Shown: positions 9,087 through 17,877, counted from the first letter of the stretch. The stretch is DNA of 49,480 nucleotides from a bacterium (GCA_029100545.1 JAQXPH010000039.1:1-49480); one strand, 5' to 3'. Notes: generated from the letters alone by a model not told the origin. Numbers and translations are program-made.

Positions 9087-9488
9087 CTACCTTTTCATTT
9101 TTTCATTATTATATTCTAAAGCAATTATTTTATTTTGAATATATTTATCATATTCAATTAAATCATCAATAAATTTTTCATATATTTCCTTTTTTAAATA
9201 TTTTTTATATTTATAATTTAATGTATCTTTTAATTTAGTAATTTCATCTAAGCAAATAATAAAATCACTTGTTGATGATTCATCATTTAATGAAGAAATA
9301 AACATAATTAATTTTTTATAATTAACTAAATATTTTTTCATAAATATTTTATTTAACGTATTTATATCAAAAATAATAAATGATTTTAAATTACTATTAT
9401 TTTTATGACTAAATTCATAATAATTCTCTTGATTTAACTTTGCAATTTTTTTATTACTTTTATTAATTTTTAAAATATAACTACTCAT
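9087..9488 (-). CDS. Hypothetical protein in trmD operon
   Basis: A 133-residue Lys/Asn/Ile-rich protein without signal peptide or membrane segment. The first half (SYILKINKSNKKIAKLNQE) looks like beta strands and the second half like helices with a charged coiled-coil tendency. It lies 3 bases after trmD and 3 bases before the next small gene, so it belongs to the operon. I do not recognise the family. Confidence 0.65.
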   Translation of the reverse strand: MSSYILKINKSNKKIAKLNQENYYEFSHKNNSNLKSFIIFDINTLNKIFMKKYLVNYKKLIMFISSLNDESSTSDFIICLDEITKLKDTLNYKYKKYLKKEIYEKFIDDLIEYDKYIQNKIIALEYNNEKMKR

Positions 9489-9491
9489 TTT

Positions 9492-10154
9492 TTACTCCAT
9501 AAGATCTGGTCTTTTTTCCATTGTTTTTTTCTTTTGATTTTCTATTCTCCACAGTTCAATTTCTTTATGATTTCCATTAAGTAAAACCTTAGGTACTTCA
9601 AGGCCACGATATACTGCAGGTTTAGTATACATTGGAAAGTCTAATAAATTATCATTAAAGCTTTCACTTTCTAAACTTTTATTATTAATAACTCCTGGAA
9701 GTAATCTTGTTATTGTATCAATTACACACATCGCAGGAACCTCACCACCAGTTAAAACAAAATCACCAATTGAAATTTCTTCATCTACTAAAGTATTAAT
9801 TCTTTCATCAAAGCCTTCATAATGACCACATATAAAAATTATATGTTTCTTTTTTGATAAATCTATAGCTTTTTTTTGATTAAATGTTTTTCCTGAAGGA
9901 GTAAGCATTATAATATAACTATCCTTTGTTTTAATCTTATCAATGCATTCAAAAACAGGTTCACACCTAATAAGCATTCCTGCACCACCACCATAAATAG
10001 TATCATCAACTTGACCATTTTTAAGAGGTGTATAATCTCTAAAGTTAATTAAATTAATTTCAACTTTTTTACTATCAATTGCTCTTTTAATAATAGATTC
10101 AGTTAAAAAACCCTCAAACATATTTGGAAATAAAGTAAGTACATCAATTTTCAT
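9492..10154 (-). CDS. trmD: tRNA (guanine-37-N1)-methyltransferase
   Basis: A 220-residue SPOUT-class enzyme that methylates G37 next to the anticodon with S-adenosylmethionine and so prevents +1 frameshifting. Signatures are IDVLTLFPNMFEGFLTESI at the start, DDTIYGGGAGMLIRCEP, FICGHYEGFDERI, EISIGDFVLTGGEVPAM forming the trefoil-knot SAM pocket, and the C-terminal LWRIENQKKKTMEKRPDL helices. Length is slightly short but complete. It overlaps rimM by 11 bases, the usual rimM-trmD coupling, although rpsP, which often accompanies them, is absent here. Confidence 0.96.
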   Translation of the reverse strand: MKIDVLTLFPNMFEGFLTESIIKRAIDSKKVEINLINFRDYTPLKNGQVDDTIYGGGAGMLIRCEPVFECIDKIKTKDSYIIMLTPSGKTFNQKKAIDLSKKKHIIFICGHYEGFDERINTLVDEEISIGDFVLTGGEVPAMCVIDTITRLLPGVINNKSLESESFNDNLLDFPMYTKPAVYRGLEVPKVLLNGNHKEIELWRIENQKKKTMEKRPDLME

Positions 10155-10617
10155 TTAATTCACCTATATTTTTTACATATATAATATTTTTTTCTAAATC
10201 AACTTCCTTTAAATAATTATCTATAAGAGGAATAATTAATTTATTACATCTAATATATGTGTATTTTTTATTATATAATACTTCAGTAACTTTTCCAATA
10301 AAAATATTTTCTTCATAAACAGCCATATTAAGAAGTTCACCAATTAAATAATCATCTATATTTAACTCTTTTGTATTTACATATACTTCTTTTTTTAAAA
10401 TATCATTTGTTTTTTCAATAGAATTAATATTTTCAAAACCTATTATTTCATATTTATTATTTTTTTTAACTGAAGAAATAATATATTTTTTATTATCTAT
10501 ATATAAATTATTACCTATTTTAAAAATATCTTCTTTATGATTAGATTCACTAATTATTTTAACTTCACCATTTATCCCAAAAGAACCTGAAATATAACCA
10601 ATAAATACTAATTTCAT
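10144..10617 (-). CDS. rimM: Ribosome maturation factor RimM
   Basis: A 157-residue protein that helps late 30S assembly around S19. The N-terminal beta barrel carries YISGSFGINGEVKI. A PRC-barrel domain follows (LIGELLNMAVYEENIFIGKVTEV), then the terminal IPLIDNYLKEVDLEKNIIYV segment, which is diagnostic. It is followed by trmD with an 11-base overlap and preceded directly by a membrane protein gene with no gap, consistent with one operon. Confidence 0.93.
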   Translation of the reverse strand: MKLVFIGYISGSFGINGEVKIISESNHKEDIFKIGNNLYIDNKKYIISSVKKNNKYEIIGFENINSIEKTNDILKKEVYVNTKELNIDDYLIGELLNMAVYEENIFIGKVTEVLYNKKYTYIRCNKLIIPLIDNYLKEVDLEKNIIYVKNIGELNEN

Positions 10618-11100
10618 TTATTTACCCTCCTTAAAAAATTTATTTGGATCTTTAAAACATATAAATTCATGACTAACTCCGTTTTTAAGACTTAATATTA
10701 CATGATAAGATTTAATTACTTTAATTTTTTTTATTGTATCATAATTTTCGTGTCTTAATGACCCACTTGCATCTGTAACAAAATCATCAACAAGTTTATC
10801 TTTTGTAAAATGATATGGTTCTATTTCAAAATCAATTTTTTGAATTTCATTAAATTTAATTTTTTGATTTAAAATTCTTGTTTTTTCTTCAATAGCTAAA
10901 TTAATAATATTATTATCTATTGTAAAAAGTAAATAACTTGGAACTTTGACATCAATACCTTTTAAGTAAATACCCTTTAAATATTTTTTGTTCTTAGGTA
11001 CTTTTATTACTTTATATTTAATTACATCATTACTTTTATATAATAGATAAATAATTATTAATATTATTAATACTGGTATAATAAAATCCAAAATTTTCAT
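10618..11100 (-). CDS. Single-pass membrane protein, unknown function
   Basis: A 160-residue protein with one N-terminal membrane segment (residues 3-21) and a soluble domain of alternating strands (KYKVIKVPKNKKYLKGIYLK, then VILSLKNGVSHEFICF). The strand-rich, roughly 120-residue domain after a membrane anchor recalls small PH-like membrane-associated domains, but I cannot confirm this. It abuts rimM with no spacing and follows the methylase gene by 3 bases, so it is part of the operon. Confidence 0.65.
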   Translation of the reverse strand: MKILDFIIPVLIILIIIYLLYKSNDVIKYKVIKVPKNKKYLKGIYLKGIDVKVPSYLLFTIDNNIINLAIEEKTRILNQKIKFNEIQKIDFEIEPYHFTKDKLVDDFVTDASGSLRHENYDTIKKIKVIKSYHVILSLKNGVSHEFICFKDPNKFFKEGK

Positions 11101-11103
11101 AAA

Positions 11104-11823
11104 TTACCTATTAAATACTTCATACATAATAATTGAACTTGCAACTGCAGCGTTTAAACTTTCACATTTTTTACTCATATTAATATAAATAAAATCATCA
11201 CATAATTCTTTTACTTCAATGCATATTCCTTTACCTTCACTACCAATTATAAATGCACATTTATTATTTTTTATTTCTTTAATATTTTTACCATTTTTTA
11301 CATCAGTACCATATATTTTATAACCTTTTTCTTTTAACATAGGAATAATTGAAAGTAAATTATCTTTAATTAAATTAATATTAAAAATCATTCCTTCACT
11401 ACTTCTTATAACTTTATCATTATAAAAATCAACTGTATCTTCACTTACAATAATAGTCTCAAAATTAAAAGCTACAGCGCTTCGAATAATAGTCCCTAAA
11501 TTACCAGGATCTTGAATATGATCTAAAATTAATATGTTTCCTTTAATATCATCTGGCATTAAAAATTCACATACTGCCATTATTTTACTTGGTGTAGTAA
11601 GCGTACTTATTCTTTTCATAATATCAATACTTACATTATAAGTAGGTACACAATATTCAATATCTTCAGTTGTAATTATTTCTTTTACAATACCTTTTTT
11701 TAATGCCTCAGCTACTAAATGCTCACTTTCAACTATAAAAAGGTGTTCTATATCACGATATTTTTTCATTTTAAGTTTTGCCCAAAAGATAACTTTAGGA
11801 TTTTTTATACTAGTAATTTTCAT
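11104..11823 (-). CDS. TrmH/SpoU-family RNA 2'-O-methyltransferase
   Basis: A 239-residue SPOUT methyltransferase that methylates a ribose 2'-OH of rRNA or tRNA. It has the N-terminal substrate-binding domain (SIKNPKVIFWAKLKMKKYR) and the three SpoU motifs: ILDHIQDPGNLGTIIRSA, FIIGSEGKGI and INMSKKCESLNAAVASSI. The Arg in IRSA and the Ser-Leu-Asn in motif 3 are the expected catalytic and SAM-knot residues. It resembles the YsgA/RlmB group; the exact target is not readable. It overlaps the upstream gene by 4 bases, so the two are translationally coupled. Confidence 0.9.
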   Translation of the reverse strand: MKITSIKNPKVIFWAKLKMKKYRDIEHLFIVESEHLVAEALKKGIVKEIITTEDIEYCVPTYNVSIDIMKRISTLTTPSKIMAVCEFLMPDDIKGNILILDHIQDPGNLGTIIRSAVAFNFETIIVSEDTVDFYNDKVIRSSEGMIFNINLIKDNLLSIIPMLKEKGYKIYGTDVKNGKNIKEIKNNKCAFIIGSEGKGICIEVKELCDDFIYINMSKKCESLNAAVASSIIMYEVFNR

Positions 11824-12452
11824 TTTCTTAATTCCTTTCTTGCTTCTTTATAATTTGGATAAGCAAGTGATACAATATTCCAAAAATTTTTTGAATGATT
11901 TCCTTCATAAAAATGAGCCATTTCATGAATTATTACATAATCAATTAATTTTATATCTTTTTTAATTAATTCTTTATTTAAAGTAATTATTTTATCTTTA
12001 CGATTGCATACTCCCCATCTAGTTTTCATTTGTCTAGTTTTTAATTTAAAATCAGGTAAATTATTAAAACAATTTTTACATATACTAACTTCTTCTTCAA
12101 AAATACGATTAATTTCTTCTTCTGTGTATTTATTTAAATCTTCTTCATTTTTAGCATAAATATAATCACCATTTATATATACATTATCAATACTATCATT
12201 AAATTCAACATTATATTTTTTACCAAGTAAATGATACTCACTATTATATATTTTTTTCTCTAATGATTTTTGATACATTTTATATATTGCATCTTCATTT
12301 TTAAATATTAATTTTTTTATTTCTTCTTTAGATACTTTTTTAGAACAAGTTACAATTAAAACACCATTTTCATTAAATCGAAAATAGATATTTTTATTAT
12401 TTTTATAAATAATATTTACATAAATGTTTTGATCTTTAATATTTATATCCAT
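11820..12452 (-). CDS. YgjP/SprT-like zinc metallohydrolase (DUF45 family)
   Basis: A 210-residue protein of the M48-like DUF45/YgjP family. The zinc motif is VIIHEMAHFYEGNHSKNFW (HExxH with a third His eight residues later), preceded by the diagnostic RQMKTRWGVCNRKDKIITLN segment. The N-terminal 90 residues are a beta domain with YHLLGKKYNVEF. E. coli YgjP is reported to hydrolyse UTP, but other members look like proteases, so the substrate is open. The length is usual. It is coupled to the SpoU methylase gene by a 4-base overlap. Confidence 0.88.
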   Translation of the reverse strand: MDINIKDQNIYVNIIYKNNKNIYFRFNENGVLIVTCSKKVSKEEIKKLIFKNEDAIYKMYQKSLEKKIYNSEYHLLGKKYNVEFNDSIDNVYINGDYIYAKNEEDLNKYTEEEINRIFEEEVSICKNCFNNLPDFKLKTRQMKTRWGVCNRKDKIITLNKELIKKDIKLIDYVIIHEMAHFYEGNHSKNFWNIVSLAYPNYKEARKELRK

Positions 12453-12477
12453 ATCAACATTTTATCAAAATAAGCAT

Positions 12478-12507
12478 ATAAAAACAAGAAGTTAAGATTT
12501 CTTCTTG
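12478..12507 (-). terminator. Terminator at the end of mscL
   Basis: On the minus strand CAAGAAG / CTTCTTG (7 bp, 9-base loop containing the mscL stop region) is followed by TTTTTATAT. It separates mscL from the YgjP operon, though read-through is possible. Confidence 0.7.
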
Positions 12508-12932
12508 CTTTTAGAATTTGCTTTTTTTAAATTCTCATTAATAGATCTTAATAAAAGAATTTCTTCACTAACATTTTCTTTTTTTATATCTTTTTCTTTT
12601 TCATTATTATTTTCTTTTTTTATTTTTTTAATAGTTAATTCATCAATTTTATTAATAAATCTAATTACTATAAATATACAAAATGCAATAATTAAAAAAT
12701 CTACTATATTTTGAATAAAAAGCCCAATATTTATAGTTGCATTACTAACTTTAAATGATATAGATGAAAAGTCTATACCACCAATTAAAATACCTATTAT
12801 TGGCATTATAATATCATTTACAAGTGATGAAACAATTTTACTAAAAGCTCCACCTATTACAACACCAACTGCAAGATCTACTACATTACCTTTAGATATA
12901 AATTTTTTAAATTCACTTATAATCTCATTCAT
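12492..12932 (-). CDS. mscL: Large-conductance mechanosensitive channel
   Basis: A 146-residue membrane channel that opens under osmotic downshock to release solutes. The signature N-terminus [35 protein letters not shown] forms the short cytoplasmic helix and pore-lining TM1. TM2 lies at about 72-95 ([20 protein letters not shown]). The charged C-terminal bundle ([14 protein letters not shown]) is typical; a Lys/Glu-rich linker makes it a little longer than usual. It overlaps the upstream 218-residue membrane protein by 8 bases. Confidence 0.96.
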   Translation of the reverse strand: MNEIISEFKKFISKGNVVDLAVGVVIGGAFSKIVSSLVNDIIMPIIGILIGGIDFSSISFKVSNATINIGLFIQNIVDFLIIAFCIFIVIRFINKIDELTIKKIKKENNNEKEKDIKKENVSEEILLLRSINENLKKANSKSKKKS

Positions 12933-13581
12933 CTTTTTTTATTACCTCAATTTTCTTATTAAATACTATATTAATGCATATTATAATAACTAATGCAGAA
13001 ATTATATAACCAATTGTAAAATAAACATTTTGAGTAAACAATACTCCAAAAAGAGTAAATGTTAAACAAGCTATATAACTACCATAATAAATTAATGGTA
13101 AATTATTTTTTAAATTATATTTTTTTAAATTTTTAAACTGATATTCTAAATCAATAAATGAATCAATTAATATAATAAAAAATAATATTACACATATAAT
13201 ACCAAATACTTTTGCAATACCTAGTAAAAATGATAAATCAAACATATCTTTTTGAAATATAGTTATATTTTGGGAACTTTTATAACCAAATATTTCATAT
13301 CGATATTCTATCCATCTAATATTAAATAATAAAAATGTAACAATATATGTAATTGCATCAACCATTCTATCTTTTTTCTTTAAAGAATTAAAATCAATAG
13401 TTATTTTTTCTTCATCTAAGTTAGATTTTATTTGCTCATCATCTTCTTTTTTATCAATAGTTTTTTCTACTTTCTTAGAACTATTATCTTTTTTTACTGA
13501 AGAACTATTTTTTTTAGATTTACTAGTTTTTTTATTTATTTCTTTTTTTTCATTATTAAGATTATTTTTATCTTCTTCCAT
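12925..13581 (-). CDS. Membrane protein with long Lys/Ser-rich cytoplasmic N-terminus
   Basis: A 218-residue protein. Residues 1-60 are a low-complexity, highly charged Lys/Ser/Asp/Glu stretch with no hydrophobic run, probably disordered and cytoplasmic. Residues 75-210 contain four likely membrane helices (around 75-92, 118-142, 168-185 and 188-206). I recognise no family. It is translationally coupled to mscL by an 8-base overlap, which may hint at a common role in turgor or envelope stress, but that is inference. Confidence 0.7.
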   Translation of the reverse strand: MEEDKNNLNNEKKEINKKTSKSKKNSSSVKKDNSSKKVEKTIDKKEDDEQIKSNLDEEKITIDFNSLKKKDRMVDAITYIVTFLLFNIRWIEYRYEIFGYKSSQNITIFQKDMFDLSFLLGIAKVFGIICVILFFIILIDSFIDLEYQFKNLKKYNLKNNLPLIYYGSYIACLTFTLFGVLFTQNVYFTIGYIISALVIIICINIVFNKKIEVIKKDE

Positions 13582-13634
13582 TTAACTACCTCTTTCCATA
13601 ACTATTATACAACATATATTATTTTTACAAAAGA

Positions 13635-13654
13635 AAAAAGTAAATTTACTTTTT
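13635..13654 (-). terminator. T-rich palindrome overlapping the phosphoesterase stop codon
   Basis: A perfect 20-base palindrome AAAAAGTAAATTTACTTTTT spans the stop codon on the minus strand, followed by more pyrimidines (TTCTTTTG). The loop must be carved from the stem, so this is a modest terminator candidate. Confidence 0.4.
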
Positions 13655-15679
13655 ACTTTTAGTTAAAACTTTACTTCTTATATTTTTTCTTGGATTTTCA
13701 AAATCATATTTTCTTACATCTTTTTCATCAAATATCATTGGTTCTACATCTAAATATTCAATATTACCTAAATCATTATAATATATTGTTATAAAATAAT
13801 TTCCCATTAAATTAGGTATTTCATTTTTCATCATAAAATTAGATTGATCTACATTACATGGCGCTAATACTAAATGAATATTACGATATAACATATAATA
13901 TACTTTATGATAATGACCTCTTATAGAAAGATTAGGTTTTGTTTTTGAGGGCATTTGGTCAATTCCATTTTGGGGTTTAGTAGAATATATTCTTGAAGTT
14001 CCTCCTCCGGGATGAAATAATTCGACTTTACATTTATCAAAATAGACAAATGCTCTATCTTGGCCAAGGTATTCAAAATCATTTCTTTTTTTAGCAATTT
14101 CTTCTCCTAAAACAACGCCATAATTAAATTGATGTGTTTGATCATGACTTCCAGCAATGGCATGCCATTTAACGCCAGGATATTTAGGTAAGTTTTCTAC
14201 TACATAATCAACTTGACCTGTTGCACCATATAAAAATACTTCATTAACATGATTAGGTCTTATTCTTGAATAATCACCATCAGTAATATCTCCAATATGA
14301 TAAAAGTCAGTAATACCACGATTATATGCTTCATAAGCACTAGTATTTACCATTGAAGGTTGACACCAAATACTACCATAATGTGTATCAGAAATTACAA
14401 ATATTTCTTTTTTATGAAGTTCTTCTTTAGGAGGTTTTACTTCATTATCATATTTTTTTTGAAATATTTTTTTAATAACTAAAGTACCATTTTCTTCAAC
14501 TATATCTATAGGTCTACCATATTGTTTTAATACTTCAATAATACCAAATAATTCTTCATCAGATACTTCAAGTTTATTTCTTAATTCTACAAAACTTTGT
14601 TCTTTTTTTAAAAGTTTATATATTTTTTCAATACTACTAAAATATTCATGTTTATTTTCACTATTTTCATTTAAATTTATTAAAGTAGTTCCATCATAAA
14701 TAGCATTTAATTTTTTAGTAGTTAAATAACTTTCTTTACTTGGAACATAATATGGTAAAATACTTGGAACAAGTCTTTTTAATTTACCATTTTTTGTATA
14801 ACTAATATCTACTACTAAAGAACCAATTGTGTTAGTTTGATCACTAGAAATCATTTTTGGAGTTCTTGCTACAACAGATGGTATTGAAAATATTTGAGTA
14901 TCACGAATTTTTGGAAAATGTTGACAAGTTAAAGTTCCACTTAAAAATATTGCATCATAATCTTCATAACTAGACATACTTCTACTATACTTTTGAGGTG
15001 GATAAGCAATAGTATATGCATCACCTTTTTTAAGTTGTTCTACTTTAAATGAAACATCATTAAAATATATTTTACAACTTTTTGGTCCTAAATAAATCAT
15101 ATCATCACGATTTTTAGCAATATATTCACCTACATTTAATATTTTAGAACATTTATGATCATTTTTTCCTGTAATAAATAATGTTTTAATACCCTCAACT
15201 TTAGGATAATAATCAATTAAATGATTAGCTTGAGATATTTCATCATTAGTTATTAAACTTTCACCAAATTCTAAAGCATCATTACCTTTATAAGGACCCT
15301 CTAAAAGATTACCGGCAAGTATAACATATTTAACACCTTCTTTAGCAAATTTTTTATACATATCATTTAAAATAGAAATTTGCTCTTTTTTAGAACCAAA
15401 ACGAGTATCAGCAATAAAAGCAACTTTTGTATTATCATTAATATTTTCTTTTATATAATATGAATTTTCTTTAGAAAAATCAGGATGATCATTTATTATT
15501 ACATAAGCATCTTGATTTTTTTCATAATAAGATATATTAATTCCTTCATCTTTAAGTTTTTTAATAATCCCAAGTACCTCAAGTTCACTAATTTCATATT
15601 TACTTGCTAGTGTTGATACAGTTTTTTCTTTAACTATATCATTTTTAATTAATTTTTTTATTTCTTCAACATTTCCCAT
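13646..15679 (-). CDS. Tandem winged-helix/metallophosphoesterase protein with one dead and one intact phosphoesterase module
   Basis: A 677-residue protein made of an internal duplication. Residues 1-65 and about 345-415 each look like a winged-helix domain (ELEVLGIIKKLKDEGI versus EELFGIIEVLKQYGRP). Each is followed by a calcineurin-like phosphoesterase. The second copy has all metal motifs: ISDTHYGS, GDITDGDY, AGSHDQ, a His in ELFHPGG and RGHYHK. The first copy aligns (GEYIAKNRDDMIYLG versus GEEIAKKRNDFEYLG), but its motifs have decayed to ADTRFGS, AGNLLEG, TGKNDHK and SGTLTC, so it should not bind metals. The general layout recalls the small subunit of archaeal DNA polymerases, which is only a resemblance. 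Substrate unknown; a nucleic-acid phosphodiesterase is a fair inference from the winged helices. Confidence 0.8.
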   Translation of the reverse strand: MGNVEEIKKLIKNDIVKEKTVSTLASKYEISELEVLGIIKKLKDEGINISYYEKNQDAYVIINDHPDFSKENSYYIKENINDNTKVAFIADTRFGSKKEQISILNDMYKKFAKEGVKYVILAGNLLEGPYKGNDALEFGESLITNDEISQANHLIDYYPKVEGIKTLFITGKNDHKCSKILNVGEYIAKNRDDMIYLGPKSCKIYFNDVSFKVEQLKKGDAYTIAYPPQKYSRSMSSYEDYDAIFLSGTLTCQHFPKIRDTQIFSIPSVVARTPKMISSDQTNTIGSLVVDISYTKNGKLKRLVPSILPYYVPSKESYLTTKKLNAIYDGTTLINLNENSENKHEYFSSIEKIYKLLKKEQSFVELRNKLEVSDEELFGIIEVLKQYGRPIDIVEENGTLVIKKIFQKKYDNEVKPPKEELHKKEIFVISDTHYGSIWCQPSMVNTSAYEAYNRGITDFYHIGDITDGDYSRIRPNHVNEVFLYGATGQVDYVVENLPKYPGVKWHAIAGSHDQTHQFNYGVVLGEEIAKKRNDFEYLGQDRAFVYFDKCKVELFHPGGGTSRIYSTKPQNGIDQMPSKTKPNLSIRGHYHKVYYMLYRNIHLVLAPCNVDQSNFMMKNEIPNLMGNYFITIYYNDLGNIEYLDVEPMIFDEKDVRKYDFENPRKNIRSKVLTKSKK

Positions 15680-15802
15680 ATCATTTTTTTAAAAAGAGCA
15701 TAATTAAATTTATGCCCTTCTTATTCTCCTATCATCTTAAGTATAATTTATTTTATTATTTTTTTCAATAAAAATTTAATTCCATTAGTTTATTTTTTAG
15801 CG

Positions 15803-15826
15803 CCTCGCGAAAGGGTTTTCGCGAGG
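15803..15826. other. Perfect GC-rich hairpin/cruciform, candidate retroelement target-recognition structure
   Basis: CCTCGCGAAA and TTTCGCGAGG form a perfect 10-bp stem around a 4-base loop (GGGT on the plus strand), 42 bases beyond the stop codon of the 608-residue secreted protein. No T run follows on either strand, so it is not a normal terminator. Bordetella-phage-type diversity-generating retroelements need a short hairpin with a 4-base loop just past the variable region. The GRNA loop consensus I recall is not met exactly. Confidence 0.55.
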
Positions 15827-15868
15827 ACTTGTTAGTGATAAGCGCACGGCACCTACTTCCTTCTTCCC

Positions 15869-17695
15869 CTATTCTATCAAATATGGCGAAGTATATGACC
15901 CATTTCCTGAAATATACCTGGTGCCAGGTTTTAAAGAAACAGACGGCCGGACCCCGCGAGAAGCGCCCATGCTGCTACTACCCATGCTACCCGAACTAGA
16001 GACGCTACGCCCGCCAGCATAGAAAAAGTTGAAGTATCGAGGAGACCCAAGCAAATAATTCTGTCCTGTATTTAAATAATATGTGCTATCACTTGCGTCT
16101 TTATAAGCAAGCCATACTTCTGGGGCTGTAAGTAAACCTACTGGATATTTTAGTGGTGCTTTTGTATTTCCTACTCTAAACTGATCAGTAACACTACCAC
16201 ATACTAAACTATAATTTGTATTATAATTTTTAAATTCTAAATAACTTGATGAACCAATTGTACTTCCACCATTTGGATTCCAGCCATTTAAATTTAATAT
16301 ACTTCGGTCATTGCAATAAGTTGTATCTTCAAGATATGAGGTATATGCTGTCATATTATTTTCATACCAAGTTTCTATATATGTTTTCATAGTGGAATCA
16401 GTTTTATTTACATCATCAGCGTATAGCATTTCATTTAAAGCATCACCCACAGATTTACCACCCGTAAGCGTTATATAATATGCATTTGAAGAAAGAGTAT
16501 AATATACATAATATAAAGACGAGCAAGTAGTACTTGTAGTAAAACACGTATAATGATTATTATTTATTGCACTATAACCATCTGACCAAGTTGCTACTGT
16601 CATTGTATCAGCAAGTGTATAAGTACCATCTGAATATGTAAATGAATTACCAAATACTATATTAGATAATTCTGAACTTGATTTATATGAGATAGTATAC
16701 ACTGTATTATACATATAACCTACATATGCTGGAGAATCATAACTACTATTAAATGCACTTGTTCCTATTTGAGAATCAGTTCCTGTGTTATTGCATGAAC
16801 CATTTGTTTGAACTCCGTTATAAATTAATTTAACTCCACCAGTATCTGTTGTTCTAACTATTTTCCAGCAAAAGCCCCCAAATAAAACATTATTATCTTC
16901 AACAGCGCCATTATAATAATATACGGGATTTGCATATGTATCTGATCCTTCTCCATCATAAAGCTTTACAAATGTATTTCCTTCATTATATTTTGCTTGA
17001 ATAGTTTTATATAGATTTAATTTTTCTTTACTATCACAAGATAAATTATCTGCATAAATTTTACCTGTAAAACTTTTTCCTTCAAGTTGGGATTGAGATA
17101 AACTTAAATTATAATATTTACCTATAAATTTATAATTTTGTGTATTTTCATAACCAGTACTTGTAATTTGAGCACCACTAACTAAAACTTTTTTTGCTCC
17201 AACTGTACTAGTTTTTTGACTCCATCCATTTGAAGTATTAAAATCAAAATTTGTTTCATTTTCATAATAATTTGTTCCACTATTAGAAACTACTTGCATA
17301 GTTATTTCTTTATCTGCGCCACTTGTTTTATATGTTGCTCCATCCCCATAAATATTACTACCTAAATCATATTCAAAAACTATATCAAAACTGCAAACAG
17401 TAAGAACATTATTATGTCCTTTTAAAGTTACATTTAAAACTGCTTCATTTTTCGCAGCTTCTATTTCATCATTTGAATTAATTGGATTCATATTTAATGC
17501 AGGTACTTGTAAATTTAAAAAAGTTGCATCTGAAACAAAAGTAGCTTCACCTGGATCTTCAGTAAGAATATTTACTGCAACATTATTATTTACATCAATA
17601 TTAAAAGAACCAAAATAAGCAAATGCTGCCGTTGAAACTATAACAAGCAAAAATATAGAGGATATTATAATTTTTAATTTATTATTTTTTTCCAT
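15869..17695 (-). CDS. Secreted DUF6273/C-lectin-like surface protein with hypervariable-looking C-terminus
   Basis: A 608-residue exported protein. Residues 8-28 form a signal segment ending FAYFGS, similar to SipW-type TasA/camelysin signals. The middle domain has an FGGFCWKIVRTTDTGGVKLIYNG-like block and several Cys. The end follows the pattern of C-type-lectin/FGE-fold modules seen in DUF6273-like proteins: LLGSPRYFNFF near 548, a Gly/Ser-rich variable stretch, GVRPSVSLKPG and YTSPYLIE. About 117 bases coding this tail are strikingly GC-rich and adenine-poor, unlike the rest of the gene, and a perfect hairpin follows. This is the layout of a diversity-generating retroelement target. No reverse transcriptase or template repeat is in the window. 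An AAGGAAAT ribosome site supports the start. Ligand unknown; a variable surface receptor is inferred. Confidence 0.75.
   Translation of the reverse strand: MEKNNKLKIIISSIFLLVIVSTAAFAYFGSFNIDVNNNVAVNILTEDPGEATFVSDATFLNLQVPALNMNPINSNDEIEAAKNEAVLNVTLKGHNNVLTVCSFDIVFEYDLGSNIYGDGATYKTSGADKEITMQVVSNSGTNYYENETNFDFNTSNGWSQKTSTVGAKKVLVSGAQITSTGYENTQNYKFIGKYYNLSLSQSQLEGKSFTGKIYADNLSCDSKEKLNLYKTIQAKYNEGNTFVKLYDGEGSDTYANPVYYYNGAVEDNNVLFGGFCWKIVRTTDTGGVKLIYNGVQTNGSCNNTGTDSQIGTSAFNSSYDSPAYVGYMYNTVYTISYKSSSELSNIVFGNSFTYSDGTYTLADTMTVATWSDGYSAINNNHYTCFTTSTTCSSLYYVYYTLSSNAYYITLTGGKSVGDALNEMLYADDVNKTDSTMKTYIETWYENNMTAYTSYLEDTTYCNDRSILNLNGWNPNGGSTIGSSSYLEFKNYNTNYSLVCGSVTDQFRVGNTKAPLKYPVGLLTAPEVWLAYKDASDSTYYLNTGQNYLLGSPRYFNFFYAGGRSVSSSGSMGSSSMGASRGVRPSVSLKPGTRYISGNGSYTSPYLIE
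15938..16054 (-). other. Candidate diversity-generating retroelement variable region (VR)
   Basis: These 39 codons run from LLGSPRYF to GVRPSV. By my count only 13 of the 117 sense-strand bases are adenine, and 36 of the 60 bases at 15961-16020 are G or C, in a window that is roughly three-quarters AT. Adenine depletion is the trace left by adenine-specific mutagenic retrohoming. Variable-looking codons are Ser, Gly, Tyr, Phe, Asn, Val and Ala, the set reachable from AAC/AAT. The 3' end (GVRPSVSLKPG) is conserved framework. Confidence 0.6.
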
Positions 17696-17760
17696 ATTAA
17701 AATTTCCTTAGTCTTACCTTAATATAATAACATAAAAAAAATATTTTGTATATTTATTTT

Positions 17761-17789
17761 TTGACATTTAATAAAAATTATGCTAGTCT
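17761..17789 (+). promoter_or_regulatory. Sigma-A-type promoter of tRNA-Gln
   Basis: TTGACA (17761-17766), a 17-base spacer ending in TGC (extended -10) and TAGTCT as the -10 hexamer lie just upstream of the tRNA. Confidence 0.6.
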
Positions 17790-17801
17790 ATAAATAGTTA
17801 T

Positions 17802-17877
17802 TACCCAGTAGCCAAGCGGTAAGGCATCAGGTTCTGGTCCTGACATTCCATGGGTTCGAATCCTATCTGGGTAACCA
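17802..17877 (+). tRNA. tRNA-Gln (anticodon CTG), CCA encoded
   Basis: The cloverleaf is complete: acceptor TACCCAG/CTGGGTA, D arm with AGCCAAGCGGTAAGGCA (typical tRNA-Gln), anticodon stem TCAGG/CCTGA with loop TTCTGGT (anticodon CTG, reads CAG), T arm with GGTTCGAATCC, discriminator A and an encoded CCA. It is one of only two plus-strand genes in the window. It has its own promoter and terminator and stands in the gap between the secreted protein and priA. Confidence 0.95.

Noticed and set aside
15803-15826. Reading the GC-rich hairpin as a terminator of the secreted-protein gene
   Set aside because: No T tract follows the stem on the minus strand (CGCTAAAAAATAAAC) or on the plus strand.
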